A DNA stretch of 5,119 bases, from contig JAIRZC010000055.1 in assembly GCA_031267455.1 (NCBI GenBank), positions 1 through 5,119 of the forward strand, in the 5' to 3' direction. A program made the translations under genes and the position numbers. This document shows positions 1 to 5,119 of this stretch, in pieces. Below the pieces are notes generated by a model. That model saw nothing but the letters and a program-made list of their open reading frames with translations, was not told the origin of the DNA and did not search any database. The DNA comes from Accumulibacter sp. (lineage in GTDB: Bacteria > Pseudomonadota > Gammaproteobacteria > Burkholderiales > Rhodocyclaceae). Position 1 is the first letter of the stretch; each line of letters starts with the position of its first letter.

Positions 1-1977
1 GTGTCCGGCAACGCCTACGGTCTTTCGAGCGAGTCGCGCTGGAGCGCATTCATGCACTACGCGCTGCCCGAACTCGAGCGCGCCGGATGGGATATCCGCT
101 TTTCCGGCGACTTCCGCCATCATGCGCTGGAAATCGAAGTCTGGGAGGCCGAACTGCGTGAAAGCGAAAACGGCTGGTTCGACCTCGACATGGGGATCGT
201 CGTCGAGGGCGAGCGCATGCCGCTCGCGCCGCTTCTCTCCGCGCTCTTCCACCGCGACGCCCGCTGGCTCGATCTCGTTCTTCTCCAAACAATTTCCGAT
301 GACGAAATCGTCGAACTCGACGTGACGGCGCACCGCCGCGCCCATGTCGAAGCCGCGCGCCTGAAGCCGCTCGCGACCGCGCTGATCGATCTTTTCGAGG
401 GGTTCGACGGCAACCCGATCCTGCGAATATCGCGCTTTGACGCACCGCGCCTCGAAATCCTCAACGACCCGCGCCGCTGGCAGTTCCGAGGACAAAAAGA
501 CATCATGGCGCTCGCCGAAAAAATTAGCGCGGCGCAAAAGATATCCCCGATCGAAGCCCCCGCCGGTTTCGGGCTCGAACTGCGCTCGTACCAAAAAGAA
601 GGGCTGGCCTGGCTCCAGTTTCTCCGCGAACACAAGCTCGCGGGAATACTCGCCGATGACATGGGCCTCGGAAAAACGGCGCAGGCATTCGCGCATCTCC
701 TGCTCGAAAAGGAATCGGGACGAATGGATATCCCTTCTCTCGTCATCCTGCCGACCTCGCTAATCTTCAACTGGAGAAACGAGGCCGCGCGTTTCGCGCC
801 GGGGCTTTCGATCCTCTCGCTGCACGGCGCCGAGCGCAAGACCCGGTTCGCCGACATCATGAAATACGACGTTATACTCACGTCCTACCCCCTGCTCTGG
901 CGCGATGCCGCGGATCTCACGCAGTACCGCTACCATCTGTTGATCCTCGACGAAGCGCAAATGGTCAAAAACGCGCGCAGCCAGGGCGCCGAGGCGATCC
1001 GCCGGATCGAAGCGAGGCATCGGCTCTGTCTGACCGGAACGCCGCTCGAAAATCACCTTGGCGAACTCTGGAGCCAGTTCGATTTTCTCCTGCCGGGCTT
1101 TCTCGGAAGCGCCCAGTCCTTCACGCGCTACTGGCGGACACCGATCGAAAAACAAGGCGACCTCGAACGCCGGAAGCTTCTCGCGCGGAGGATCCGCCCG
1201 TTCATCCTGCGCCGCAGGAAGGAAGATGTTGCTCGCGAACTCGCGCCGAAAACGATCATCGTCCGGAAGGTCGAACTGACCGGCGCGCAGCGCGACCTTT
1301 ACGAAGCGGTGCGATCGGCGATGGACGAGCGCGTTCGTGAGGAAATCGCCAGCAAAGGATTCGGCGGAAGCCAGATCGTCATCCTCGATGCGCTTTTAAA
1401 GCTGCGCCAGGTCTGCTGCGATCCCCGCCTCGTTCGGATGCGCGCGGCGCAACGCGTCAGGGAACGCGCAAAGCTCGATCTTTTGATGACGATACTTCCC
1501 GAGCAGGTCGACGAAGGGCGGCGTGTCCTGCTCTTTTCGCAATTCACGCGAATGCTCGCGCTGATCGAAGCCGATCTCGATCAGGCCGGAATCGATTATG
1601 TTAAATTGACCGGCTCTACGATCGACCGCGAGACGCCCGTCCGGCGCTTCCAGCGCGGCGAAGTCCCAGTCTTCCTGATCAGCCTCAAGGCGGGCGGGAT
1701 AGGTCTGAACCTGACGGCGGCTGATACCGTGATCCACTACGACCCCTGGTGGAACCCGGCCATTGAAAACCAGGCAACCGATCGCGCCCATCGGATCGGC
1801 CAGGAAAAACCCGTTTTCGTCTACAAACTGATCGTCTCGGACAGCATCGAGGAAAAAATACTTGCTCTTCAGGAACGAAAAGCCGAACTCTTCTCGGGAA
1901 TTCTCTCGGAAACGCCCCACATCGAACTCAAATTCGGGAAGGACGATGTTGCCGCCCTGTTCGCGCCCCTTCCCTGA
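1..1977 (+). CDS. SNF2-family DEAD/DEAH-box helicase-like ATPase, 5' truncated by the window edge
   Basis: ATP-dependent DNA translocase of the bacterial SNF2/Rad54-like group, cytoplasmic and nucleic-acid bound; its substrate cannot be told from sequence. In the visible 658 residues, 1-190 form the pre-helicase region (WFDLDMGIVVEGERMPL at 59-75). The first RecA-like domain has SYQKEGLAWL at 196-205, Walker A DDMGLGKT at 219-226, DEAQ at 317-320 and LTGTPLEN at 344-351. The second has LLFSQFTRM at 510-518, the SNF2 signature HYDPWWNPAIENQ at 579-591 and motif VI ATDRAHRIGQ at 592-601. All ATPase motifs look intact, and the C-terminus (ALFAPLP, TGA stop) is normal. The frame is open from the first base. 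Relatives run to about 1,000 residues or more, often with an N-terminal SWIM zinc finger, so the GTG at position 1 is probably an internal valine codon and not the start. The gene converges on dapB. Family is certain; biological role is not. Confidence 0.95.
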   Translation: MSGNAYGLSSESRWSAFMHYALPELERAGWDIRFSGDFRHHALEIEVWEAELRESENGWFDLDMGIVVEGERMPLAPLLSALFHRDARWLDLVLLQTISDDEIVELDVTAHRRAHVEAARLKPLATALIDLFEGFDGNPILRISRFDAPRLEILNDPRRWQFRGQKDIMALAEKISAAQKISPIEAPAGFGLELRSYQKEGLAWLQFLREHKLAGILADDMGLGKTAQAFAHLLLEKESGRMDIPSLVILPTSLIFNWRNEAARFAPGLSILSLHGAERKTRFADIMKYDVILTSYPLLWRDAADLTQYRYHLLILDEAQMVKNARSQGAEAIRRIEARHRLCLTGTPLENHLGELWSQFDFLLPGFLGSAQSFTRYWRTPIEKQGDLERRKLLARRIRPFILRRRKEDVARELAPKTIIVRKVELTGAQRDLYEAVRSAMDERVREEIASKGFGGSQIVILDALLKLRQVCCDPRLVRMRAAQRVRERAKLDLLMTILPEQVDEGRRVLLFSQFTRMLALIEADLDQAGIDYVKLTGSTIDRETPVRRFQRGEVPVFLISLKAGGIGLNLTAADTVIHYDPWWNPAIENQATDRAHRIGQEKPVFVYKLIVSDSIEEKILALQERKAELFSGILSETPHIELKFGKDDVAALFAPLP

Positions 1978-2045
1978 AATAAAAACGCGGCCTCGCGCGG
2001 ATTGGGCGGATATAACCCGTGAGCATCGGCGGACCTTCGGCCGCG
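1978..2045 (-). terminator. Possible intrinsic terminator of the bamE-dapB transcript
   Basis: Read on the minus strand, CGCGGCC (2045-2039) can pair with GGCCGCG (1992-1986), and the stem is followed at once by TTTTTATT (1985-1978). A seven-pair GC stem followed by a U-tract is terminator-like. Against it, the loop is 46 nt, which is unusually long. A shorter alternative uses only four pairs (1999-1996 with 1989-1986). It also lies about 225 bp beyond the dapB stop. The plus-strand gene has no comparable T-run after its stop. Confidence 0.3.
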
Positions 2046-2270
2046 TCGCGTCATTTCCGCGCGAATAAGCGCCGCCGCGTTCTTTGATTTCGACGCCTTT
2101 CGGGCGGGAATGAGCGCTACCGAATTTCCGCCGCGCGCCCAGAATGGCGAGGCTTGGAGCGCCGCGGCGCCCGGATTCCATTCACGCCCTTCGCAGACCG
2201 CCCCGGAAGCCCGCGAAACGAAAACCGCGTCCCGCGACCGTAAGGGCAGCGCCTTCGCGCGGAAAGGATT
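1978..2270. other. GC-rich convergent intergenic spacer, no supported gene
   Basis: This 293-bp stretch separates the stop of the SNF2 gene from the stop of dapB. Open frames cross it on both strands, but they run into the flanking genes out of frame, are rich in Arg/Ala/Ser/Pro as expected from random GC-rich DNA, and show no recognisable motif or good ribosome site. It contains a perfect 12-bp palindrome (GCGCCGCGGCGC, 2159-2170) and an inverted repeat, CGCGGCC (1986-1992) with GGCCGCG (2039-2045), next to an A-rich stretch. The most economical reading is a 3' untranslated and termination region shared by two converging transcripts. Confidence 0.7.
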
Positions 2271-3068
2271 TCAGCGAAGCCCGAGAACGTCCTGCATGTC
2301 GAACAGGCCGTTCTTTTTCCCCGAAAGGAAGCGCGCCGCCCTCAGCGCGCCGAGGGCGTAGGTCTTCCGGCTCGCCGAGCGGTGAGTGATTTCGATGCGT
2401 TCGCCATCGCCGCAGAACATGACCGTGTGGTCGCCAACGATATCGCCGCCGCGAATGGCCGAAAACCCGATCGTTTTCGGGTCGCGCTCGCCGATCGCGC
2501 CTTCGCGGCCGTAGAGCGCGCTCTCCTTGAAATCGAGACCAAGCGCCAGCGCGACGATTTCACCCATTCGGATCGCCGTTCCCGAGGGCGCGTCGACCTT
2601 GTGCTTATGATGCGCTTCAATGATTTCGACATCGTAACCGTCGGAGAGGATGCGCGCGGCAATATCGATCAGCTTGAGCGTTGCATTGACGCCGATACTC
2701 ATGTTCGGCGCGAAAACGATGGGGATTTCCTTTGCCGCTTCGGCAATTTCCCGCTTGCCGGCCTCGTCGAAACCCGTCGTGCCAATGACGATAGGCTTTT
2801 TATGGCGAAGACACATCGAAAGATGGACCAGCGTGCCCTGGGGGCGCGTAAAATCGATCAGGCAACCCGCTTTTTCAATCCCGGCATCCGCGTCATCGGT
2901 GACAAAAACGCCACAGGGCTTTCCGAAGGACTCGCCGGCGTCTTTTCCCTTTTCCAGTGATCCGGGTTGATCGATGGCCGCCGCGAGAAGCAGGCCGCCA
3001 TCTTCCAGGAGGGTTTCGATGAGTGTCTTTCCCATGCGCCCGCCGGCGCCGACGATCGCAATCTTCAT
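2271..3068 (-). CDS. dapB: 4-hydroxy-tetrahydrodipicolinate reductase
   Basis: Cytoplasmic NAD(P)H-dependent reductase that reduces the DapA product to tetrahydrodipicolinate, in the pathway to meso-diaminopimelate (peptidoglycan) and lysine. The 265-residue length is normal. The N-terminal Rossmann domain has the dinucleotide loop GAGGRMG at 7-13, DFTRPQGTL at 72-80, GTTGF at 96-100 and [10 protein letters not shown] at 119-128. The catalytic and substrate-binding motif [15 protein letters not shown] is at 151-165, with H153 and K157 matching E. coli H159 and K163. [14 protein letters not shown] (205-218), [12 protein letters not shown] (223-234) and the terminal GLFDMQDVL (254-262) are also typical. 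The ATG at 3068 is set by AGGAGG five bases upstream. It is the distal gene of an operon with bamE, nine bases after that stop. At the position of E. coli R39, near the cofactor ribose, this protein has Q34 after D33, so coenzyme preference may differ. Confidence 0.98.
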   Translation of the reverse strand: MKIAIVGAGGRMGKTLIETLLEDGGLLLAAAIDQPGSLEKGKDAGESFGKPCGVFVTDDADAGIEKAGCLIDFTRPQGTLVHLSMCLRHKKPIVIGTTGFDEAGKREIAEAAKEIPIVFAPNMSIGVNATLKLIDIAARILSDGYDVEIIEAHHKHKVDAPSGTAIRMGEIVALALGLDFKESALYGREGAIGERDPKTIGFSAIRGGDIVGDHTVMFCGDGERIEITHRSASRKTYALGALRAARFLSGKKNGLFDMQDVLGLR

Positions 3069-3073
3069 TTTTT

Positions 3074-3079
3074 CCTCCT
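3074..3079 (-). promoter_or_regulatory. dapB ribosome binding site overlapping the bamE stop codon
   Basis: On the minus strand the junction reads TAGGAGGAAAAAATG. A perfect AGGAGG lies five bases before the dapB ATG (3068-3066) and shares bases with the bamE TAG stop (3080-3078). Ribosomes ending bamE would therefore stop on the dapB initiation site, which argues for one mRNA and coupled translation. Confidence 0.85.
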
Positions 3080-3551
3080 AAAAAATTTTATCCCATATTC
3101 GGCCAAAGAAGCCTCGCTCGCTTTCCGGCGACGGCGCTTCGCCAGTTTCCGGATCGATCGATCCGAGATCGATTTCACGGTTCCGCGCTTCCGGGGCAAT
3201 CGCTGCGTCATCGCCGCCCAAAGTTGCTTCTACATCCCCCGCCACGCTTTTGAGCCTTCCCGCCTCGTCGAAAAAAACCGAAAACCGGCGCAATTCCACC
3301 TCGTTGAGGTTCCCTTTGCGCAAACGATAGATGTAATCCCAGCGATCAGCGTGAAATACGTCCGCAAGCACGGGGGTTCCGAGGATGAAACGCACCTGAT
3401 CCCGGCTCAGTCCGGGTCGGAGCTGCGAGACCATGTCCTGCGTCAGGATGTTGCCTTGCTGAACGTCGATCTTGTATTCGTTGATAAAGCGCGGCACCGC
3501 CGTACAGCCTACGAAAAGGAAAAGCGGCGCGACGAGACGAAGTGGGAGCAT
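3078..3551 (-). CDS. bamE: Outer membrane protein assembly factor BamE (SmpA/OmlA lipoprotein)
   Basis: Small lipoprotein of the BAM complex, which folds beta-barrel proteins into the outer membrane; it should sit on the periplasmic face of that membrane. The 157-residue precursor opens with a short lipoprotein signal (MLPLRLVAPLFLFVGC), with the lipidated cysteine at C16. The BamE/SmpA domain follows: YKIDVQQGN at 26-34, LRPGLSRDQVRFILGTP at 44-60 and DRWDYIYRLRKG at 69-80, ending near residue 103 with FFDEAGRLKSV. E. coli BamE has 113 residues, so this one carries about 45 extra: a linker rich in Glu, Asp, Pro and Ala ending in GFFGRIWDKIF, a likely amphipathic tail. No upstream in-frame start exists before a stop at 3591-3593, so ATG 3551 is the only reasonable start, although its ribosome site is poor. 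First gene of the operon with dapB; divergent from fur. Confidence 0.95.
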   Translation of the reverse strand: MLPLRLVAPLFLFVGCTAVPRFINEYKIDVQQGNILTQDMVSQLRPGLSRDQVRFILGTPVLADVFHADRWDYIYRLRKGNLNEVELRRFSVFFDEAGRLKSVAGDVEATLGGDDAAIAPEARNREIDLGSIDPETGEAPSPESERGFFGRIWDKIF

Positions 3552-3662
3552 GTTTGGGTATTTTTTTCTTCGCGGATTTTCGAAAACGGGTTAGGATAAG
3601 GGATGTTGGGCGCACATCGCGTCTAATGATAACCTATTTTTTCTTCGGTCGAAGCGATCACC
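3552..3662. promoter_or_regulatory. Divergent bamE/fur promoter region
   Basis: The 111 bp between the divergent bamE and fur starts are AT-richer than the genes around them and must hold both promoters. For bamE (minus strand), TATCAT at 3631-3626 matches five of six bases of the -10 consensus, with no convincing -35. For fur (plus strand), TTGGGC (3606-3611), a 16-bp spacer and GATAAC (3628-3633) is a weak candidate. Neither gene has a strong Shine-Dalgarno; GAAG at 3651-3654, eight bases before the fur ATG, is the best seen there. The existence of promoters here is safe; the exact boxes are tentative. Confidence 0.6.
3622..3640. promoter_or_regulatory. Putative Fur box
   Basis: The 19 bases TCTAATGATAACCTATTTT match 12 of 19 positions of the classical Fur box (GATAATGATAATCATTATC), including nine in a row (TAATGATAA, 3624-3632). 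The left half is good and the right half is degenerate. The site overlaps the candidate -10 elements of both bamE and fur, where Fur-Fe(II) could repress. Assigned from consensus similarity and position beside fur only. Confidence 0.45.
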
Positions 3663-4121
3663 ATGAACCTGAATAAACCCGACATCCCGAAAAAATCCGA
3701 TAACCTGAAAAGCAAGGGGCTGAAAGCAACGCTTCCGCGATTGAAGATTCTTGAAATTTTTCAAAAGTCGAAAGTTCGCCATTTGTCAGCCGACGATGTC
3801 TATCAGATACTGTTGAACGAAGGCTTGGATATCGGTCTTGCGACGGTCTATCGGGTACTGACCCAGTTCGAGCAGGCAGGCCTGCTCGACCGGAGGCATT
3901 TCGATTCGGACAAAGCCGTGTTCGAATTGAAGGCCGGAATGCATCACGATCATCTGATCTGTGTCGAATGCGGGCGGGTGGAAGAATTTTTCGATGAAGA
4001 AATCGAGCGCCGCCAGAGCCGGATTGCCGGCGAACACGGGTTTTCGATCCACGCGCATTCGCTCTATCTTTACGGAGAATGCAAAGACTGCGCGGCGGAA
4101 AAAGGCCAGGGGAACGAGTAA
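3663..4121 (+). CDS. fur: Ferric uptake regulator Fur
   Basis: Cytoplasmic dimeric metalloregulator that, loaded with Fe(II), represses iron-acquisition genes by binding Fur boxes. The 152 residues comprise an N-terminal winged helix ([15 protein letters not shown] at 19-33; recognition-helix segment [10 protein letters not shown] at 57-66, including Y63 and R64) and a C-terminal dimerisation and metal domain with HHDH at 94-97 and CVEC at 100-103. With a constant offset of seven from E. coli Fur, all its metal ligands are present: H40, E88, H94, H95, D96, H97, C100, C103, E115, H132 and C140. A second pair, C140/C143, lies at the C-terminus. ATG 3663 is the only sensible start, since no other Met occurs before residue 93, and gives an N-terminus seven residues longer than in E. 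coli. Divergent from bamE and convergent with the gene at 4176-4901. A Fur-box-like site upstream suggests autoregulation. Fur is favoured over Zur or PerR by close similarity along the whole length. Confidence 0.97.
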   Translation: MNLNKPDIPKKSDNLKSKGLKATLPRLKILEIFQKSKVRHLSADDVYQILLNEGLDIGLATVYRVLTQFEQAGLLDRRHFDSDKAVFELKAGMHHDHLICVECGRVEEFFDEEIERRQSRIAGEHGFSIHAHSLYLYGECKDCAAEKGQGNE

Positions 4122-4175
4122 TTCCGTTCAGGAGTCCCCTTCCGCGGAAAGGCGGAACGCGGTTCGGAAAGGAAG
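4122..4175. other. Short convergent spacer with weak hairpin potential
   Basis: These 54 bp separate the stop of fur from that of the SprA-related gene. CGTTC (4125-4129) can pair with GAACG (4155-4159), enclosing a second small stem, CCTT (4138-4141) with AAGG (4149-4152). No T-run follows on either strand, so an intrinsic bidirectional terminator is possible but weakly supported. Confidence 0.25.
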
Positions 4176-4901
4176 TCAGGCGTAGGAATCGAGTTGCAGA
4201 CCGACGAGACTGGCTTGGCCCGCGCTTTGGTAGAAACCGATCTCGCCCGAAGCTCCGGCGCCGCTTCCCCCGCGGGCGTCGATTCCAGATAAAGCCTCGT
4301 TGCCTTCACTGCGCGAGGCCTCATCCGCCGATTTTTCCTCTTCTTCCATCAGAGAGGCTTCGCGCGCGAGCGCGGCCTCCTCGCGCTCGATCTGCGCCAG
4401 CTCGATCTGCGCTTCGCTTTCCATTTGATTCGCCTGGGCCGCGACGCTCCTGTCTTGCGGCGACGGGTCCGCGGGCGCAAGCGCCGTCGCGCGGATATGT
4501 TGCGCCTTGGGAATCGTTTCTTCGGGTGTTTTCCCCGGTGATGTATCGATCGAAACTTCGCCGCCGATGGCGTAACGCCGTTTGTCCGGCCCCATCTGAT
4601 ACGTGTAGCTCGGCCCGCCTTTTATGAGGCTCCCGCCGACGGCCATATGCGCTTGTTCGTGCCGGCGGACTTCCTGATCCGTCTGCTTGAGCTTCTGGAT
4701 TTCGCGCTGCTGCTCGGGCGTCAGTTCTTCCTTGCCCGCCGGTTGGCCGGTCTTCCCCGCTTTGCCCGCGGAAACGTTCCGCCCACGCGACGACGCGCCG
4801 ACCAAAGCGGAAAGCGCTTCCTTTCTCGAGGCCTGCGCGTCGGAAAGCGCAGGCCGGTCGAGTCCGAAAAACGCGTAAGCAACCGTCGCACTCTGGATCA
4901 T
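4176..4901 (-). CDS. SprA-related family putative metalloprotease (HExxH protein)
   Basis: A 241-residue protein of the SprA-related / CJM1_0395-type putative metalloprotease family, recognised by its core. That core has LTPEQQREIQKLKQTDQEVRRHEQ at about 60-83, HEQAH at 81-85, GGPSYTYQMGPDKRRYAIGG at 95-114, GEVSID at 114-119 and ATALAPADPSPQDRSVAAQA at 138-157. HEQAH fits a zinc HExxH site; E115 is a plausible third ligand, by inference. Residues 21-60 are Ser/Gly/Lys-rich and probably disordered. Residues 158-190 are Glu/Ala-rich and likely helical or coiled coil, and the tail is Gly/Ser-rich. There is no clear signal peptide or membrane segment, so location is open. ATG 4901 was chosen over the in-frame TTG at 4910 because GAG (4915-4913) sits at a usable distance only from the ATG. 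It lies between recN (same strand, 104 bp upstream) and fur (convergent). Activity and substrate are unknown. Confidence 0.85.
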   Translation of the reverse strand: MIQSATVAYAFFGLDRPALSDAQASRKEALSALVGASSRGRNVSAGKAGKTGQPAGKEELTPEQQREIQKLKQTDQEVRRHEQAHMAVGGSLIKGGPSYTYQMGPDKRRYAIGGEVSIDTSPGKTPEETIPKAQHIRATALAPADPSPQDRSVAAQANQMESEAQIELAQIEREEAALAREASLMEEEEKSADEASRSEGNEALSGIDARGGSGAGASGEIGFYQSAGQASLVGLQLDSYA

Positions 4902-4964
4902 GAATCCCAAATCTCAAGCAAAACGGCAACCGGCATCGTCATGACCGGATACCTTCTTCTATAG

Positions 4965-4991
4965 ATTAGTACACAAGCCGGAAATATTCAA
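4965..4991 (-). promoter_or_regulatory. Tentative promoter for the SprA-related gene
   Basis: The 104-bp gap between the recN stop and ATG 4901 is AT-richer than its flanks. On the minus strand TTGAAT (4991-4986) is followed, after 15 bp, by ACTAAT (4970-4965) preceded by TGT, an extended -10-like arrangement. Matches are partial (four of six each) and the spacer is short. If real, the gene is transcribed apart from recN. No T-tailed hairpin separates the two genes, so read-through from recN is also possible. Confidence 0.25.
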
Positions 4992-5005
4992 GTCCGATTT
5001 CGCTT

Positions 5006-5119
5006 TCATTCCGACAAGCCAGTATCCGGCGCGGCGCGATCGGGCGACGCGAGCATTTCCTGCGCGTGCCTGCGCGTGATCGGCGTAATTTCGATTCCGC
5101 CGAGCATCCGGGCAATCTC
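5006..5119 (-). CDS. recN: DNA repair protein RecN, C-terminal end only
   Basis: RecN is an SMC-like ATPase acting in recombinational repair of double-strand breaks. Only the last 37 codons and the TGA stop (5008-5006) are here; the rest lies beyond the right edge. The translation begins EIARMLGGIEITPITRRHAQ and ends EMLASPDRAAPDTGLSE. The pattern (E)xARxLGGxExTxxTxxxAxEML is the characteristic RecN C-terminus (E. coli: ELARLLGG followed by AKELL). The frame is open to the window edge. A run of Pro, Asp, Ala and Gly follows the conserved AEML-like end, a small lineage-specific tail. Position next to fur, transcribed towards it, matches the recN-fur arrangement in beta- and gammaproteobacteria, here with one extra gene between. 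The short visible part limits certainty. Confidence 0.85.
   Translation of the reverse strand, partial: EIARMLGGIEITPITRRHAQEMLASPDRAAPDTGLSE

Noticed and set aside
2159..2170. 12-bp perfect palindrome GCGCCGCGGCGC
   Set aside because: Made only of G and C in very GC-rich DNA, with a self-complementary centre that cannot form a proper hairpin loop and no T-run; no basis for calling it a binding site.
1396..2181. Minus-strand 261-codon open frame crossing the end of the SNF2 gene
   Set aside because: Most of it is antisense to the conserved SNF2 motifs V and VI; long antisense frames are common in GC-rich DNA, and it resembles no family.
2110..2361. Plus-strand 83-codon open frame in the convergent spacer
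   Set aside because: It overlaps the antisense of the dapB 3' end, where conserved residues are encoded, has biased Arg/Ser/Pro/Ala composition and no motif, and lacks a good Shine-Dalgarno.
2382..2960. Plus-strand 192-codon open frame within dapB
   Set aside because: Fully antisense to dapB, which is certain; the frame is a codon-bias shadow.
4908..4910. TTG as start of the SprA-related protein (three extra residues)
   Set aside because: No Shine-Dalgarno at proper distance; the ATG nine bases further on has a GAG at suitable spacing.
4079..4929. Open frames overlapping the SprA-related gene: plus-strand 4079-4627 and minus-strand 4321-4929 in another frame
   Set aside because: Arg/Pro/Ala-rich shadows; the 4176-4901 minus frame contains the conserved family core and explains the region.
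5059..5078. Perfect tandem repeat of CCTGCGCGTG
   Set aside because: It lies inside the recN C-terminal coding region, where the translation (TRRHAQEM) is what the family expects; two copies of a GC-rich 10-mer are likely coincidence.
1..5119. Mobile elements, CRISPR, tRNA/rRNA, toxin-antitoxin or defence cluster
   Set aside because: I found no transposase or integrase motifs, regular repeat-spacer pattern, tRNA-like cloverleaf or paired small ORFs; the lone SNF2 gene is not enough to call a defence system.

Overview
This GC-rich window carries the recN / fur / bamE / dapB neighbourhood known from Beta- and Gammaproteobacteria. The proteins also look beta/gamma-proteobacterial: Fur has every metal ligand of the E. 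coli protein at a constant +7 offset, BamE is an outer-membrane-assembly lipoprotein, and DapB is of the ordinary proteobacterial type. The tight bamE-dapB pair leans towards a betaproteobacterium or a close relative. This is inference from recalled synteny; the species cannot be named from the sequence.

Layout from left to right: (1) positions 1-1977, plus strand, the C-terminal 658 residues of a SNF2-family helicase-like ATPase that continues off the left edge. (2) 1978-2270, a GC-rich convergent spacer without a believable gene, holding a possible terminator for the dapB transcript. (3) 3551 down to 2271, minus strand, a bamE-dapB operon in which the dapB Shine-Dalgarno overlaps the bamE stop codon. 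(4) 3552-3662, a 111-bp divergent promoter region with a Fur-box-like sequence. (5) 3663-4121, plus strand, fur. (6) 4122-4175, a short convergent spacer. (7) 4901 down to 4176, minus strand, a SprA-related putative metalloprotease with an HEQAH motif. (8) 5119 down to 5006, minus strand, the last 37 codons of recN, which continues off the right edge.

Functionally the window is mostly core housekeeping: iron-responsive regulation (Fur), outer membrane protein assembly (BamE), lysine/diaminopimelate synthesis (DapB), double-strand-break repair (RecN) and a SNF2 ATPase of undefined role. BamE and DapB both serve the cell envelope and are probably co-transcribed and translationally coupled. Fur may control its own promoter and that of bamE through the shared intergenic region. 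The least understood item is the HExxH protein lying between recN and fur. I see no mobile element, CRISPR array, tRNA or rRNA, and no clear sign of an undescribed multi-gene system.
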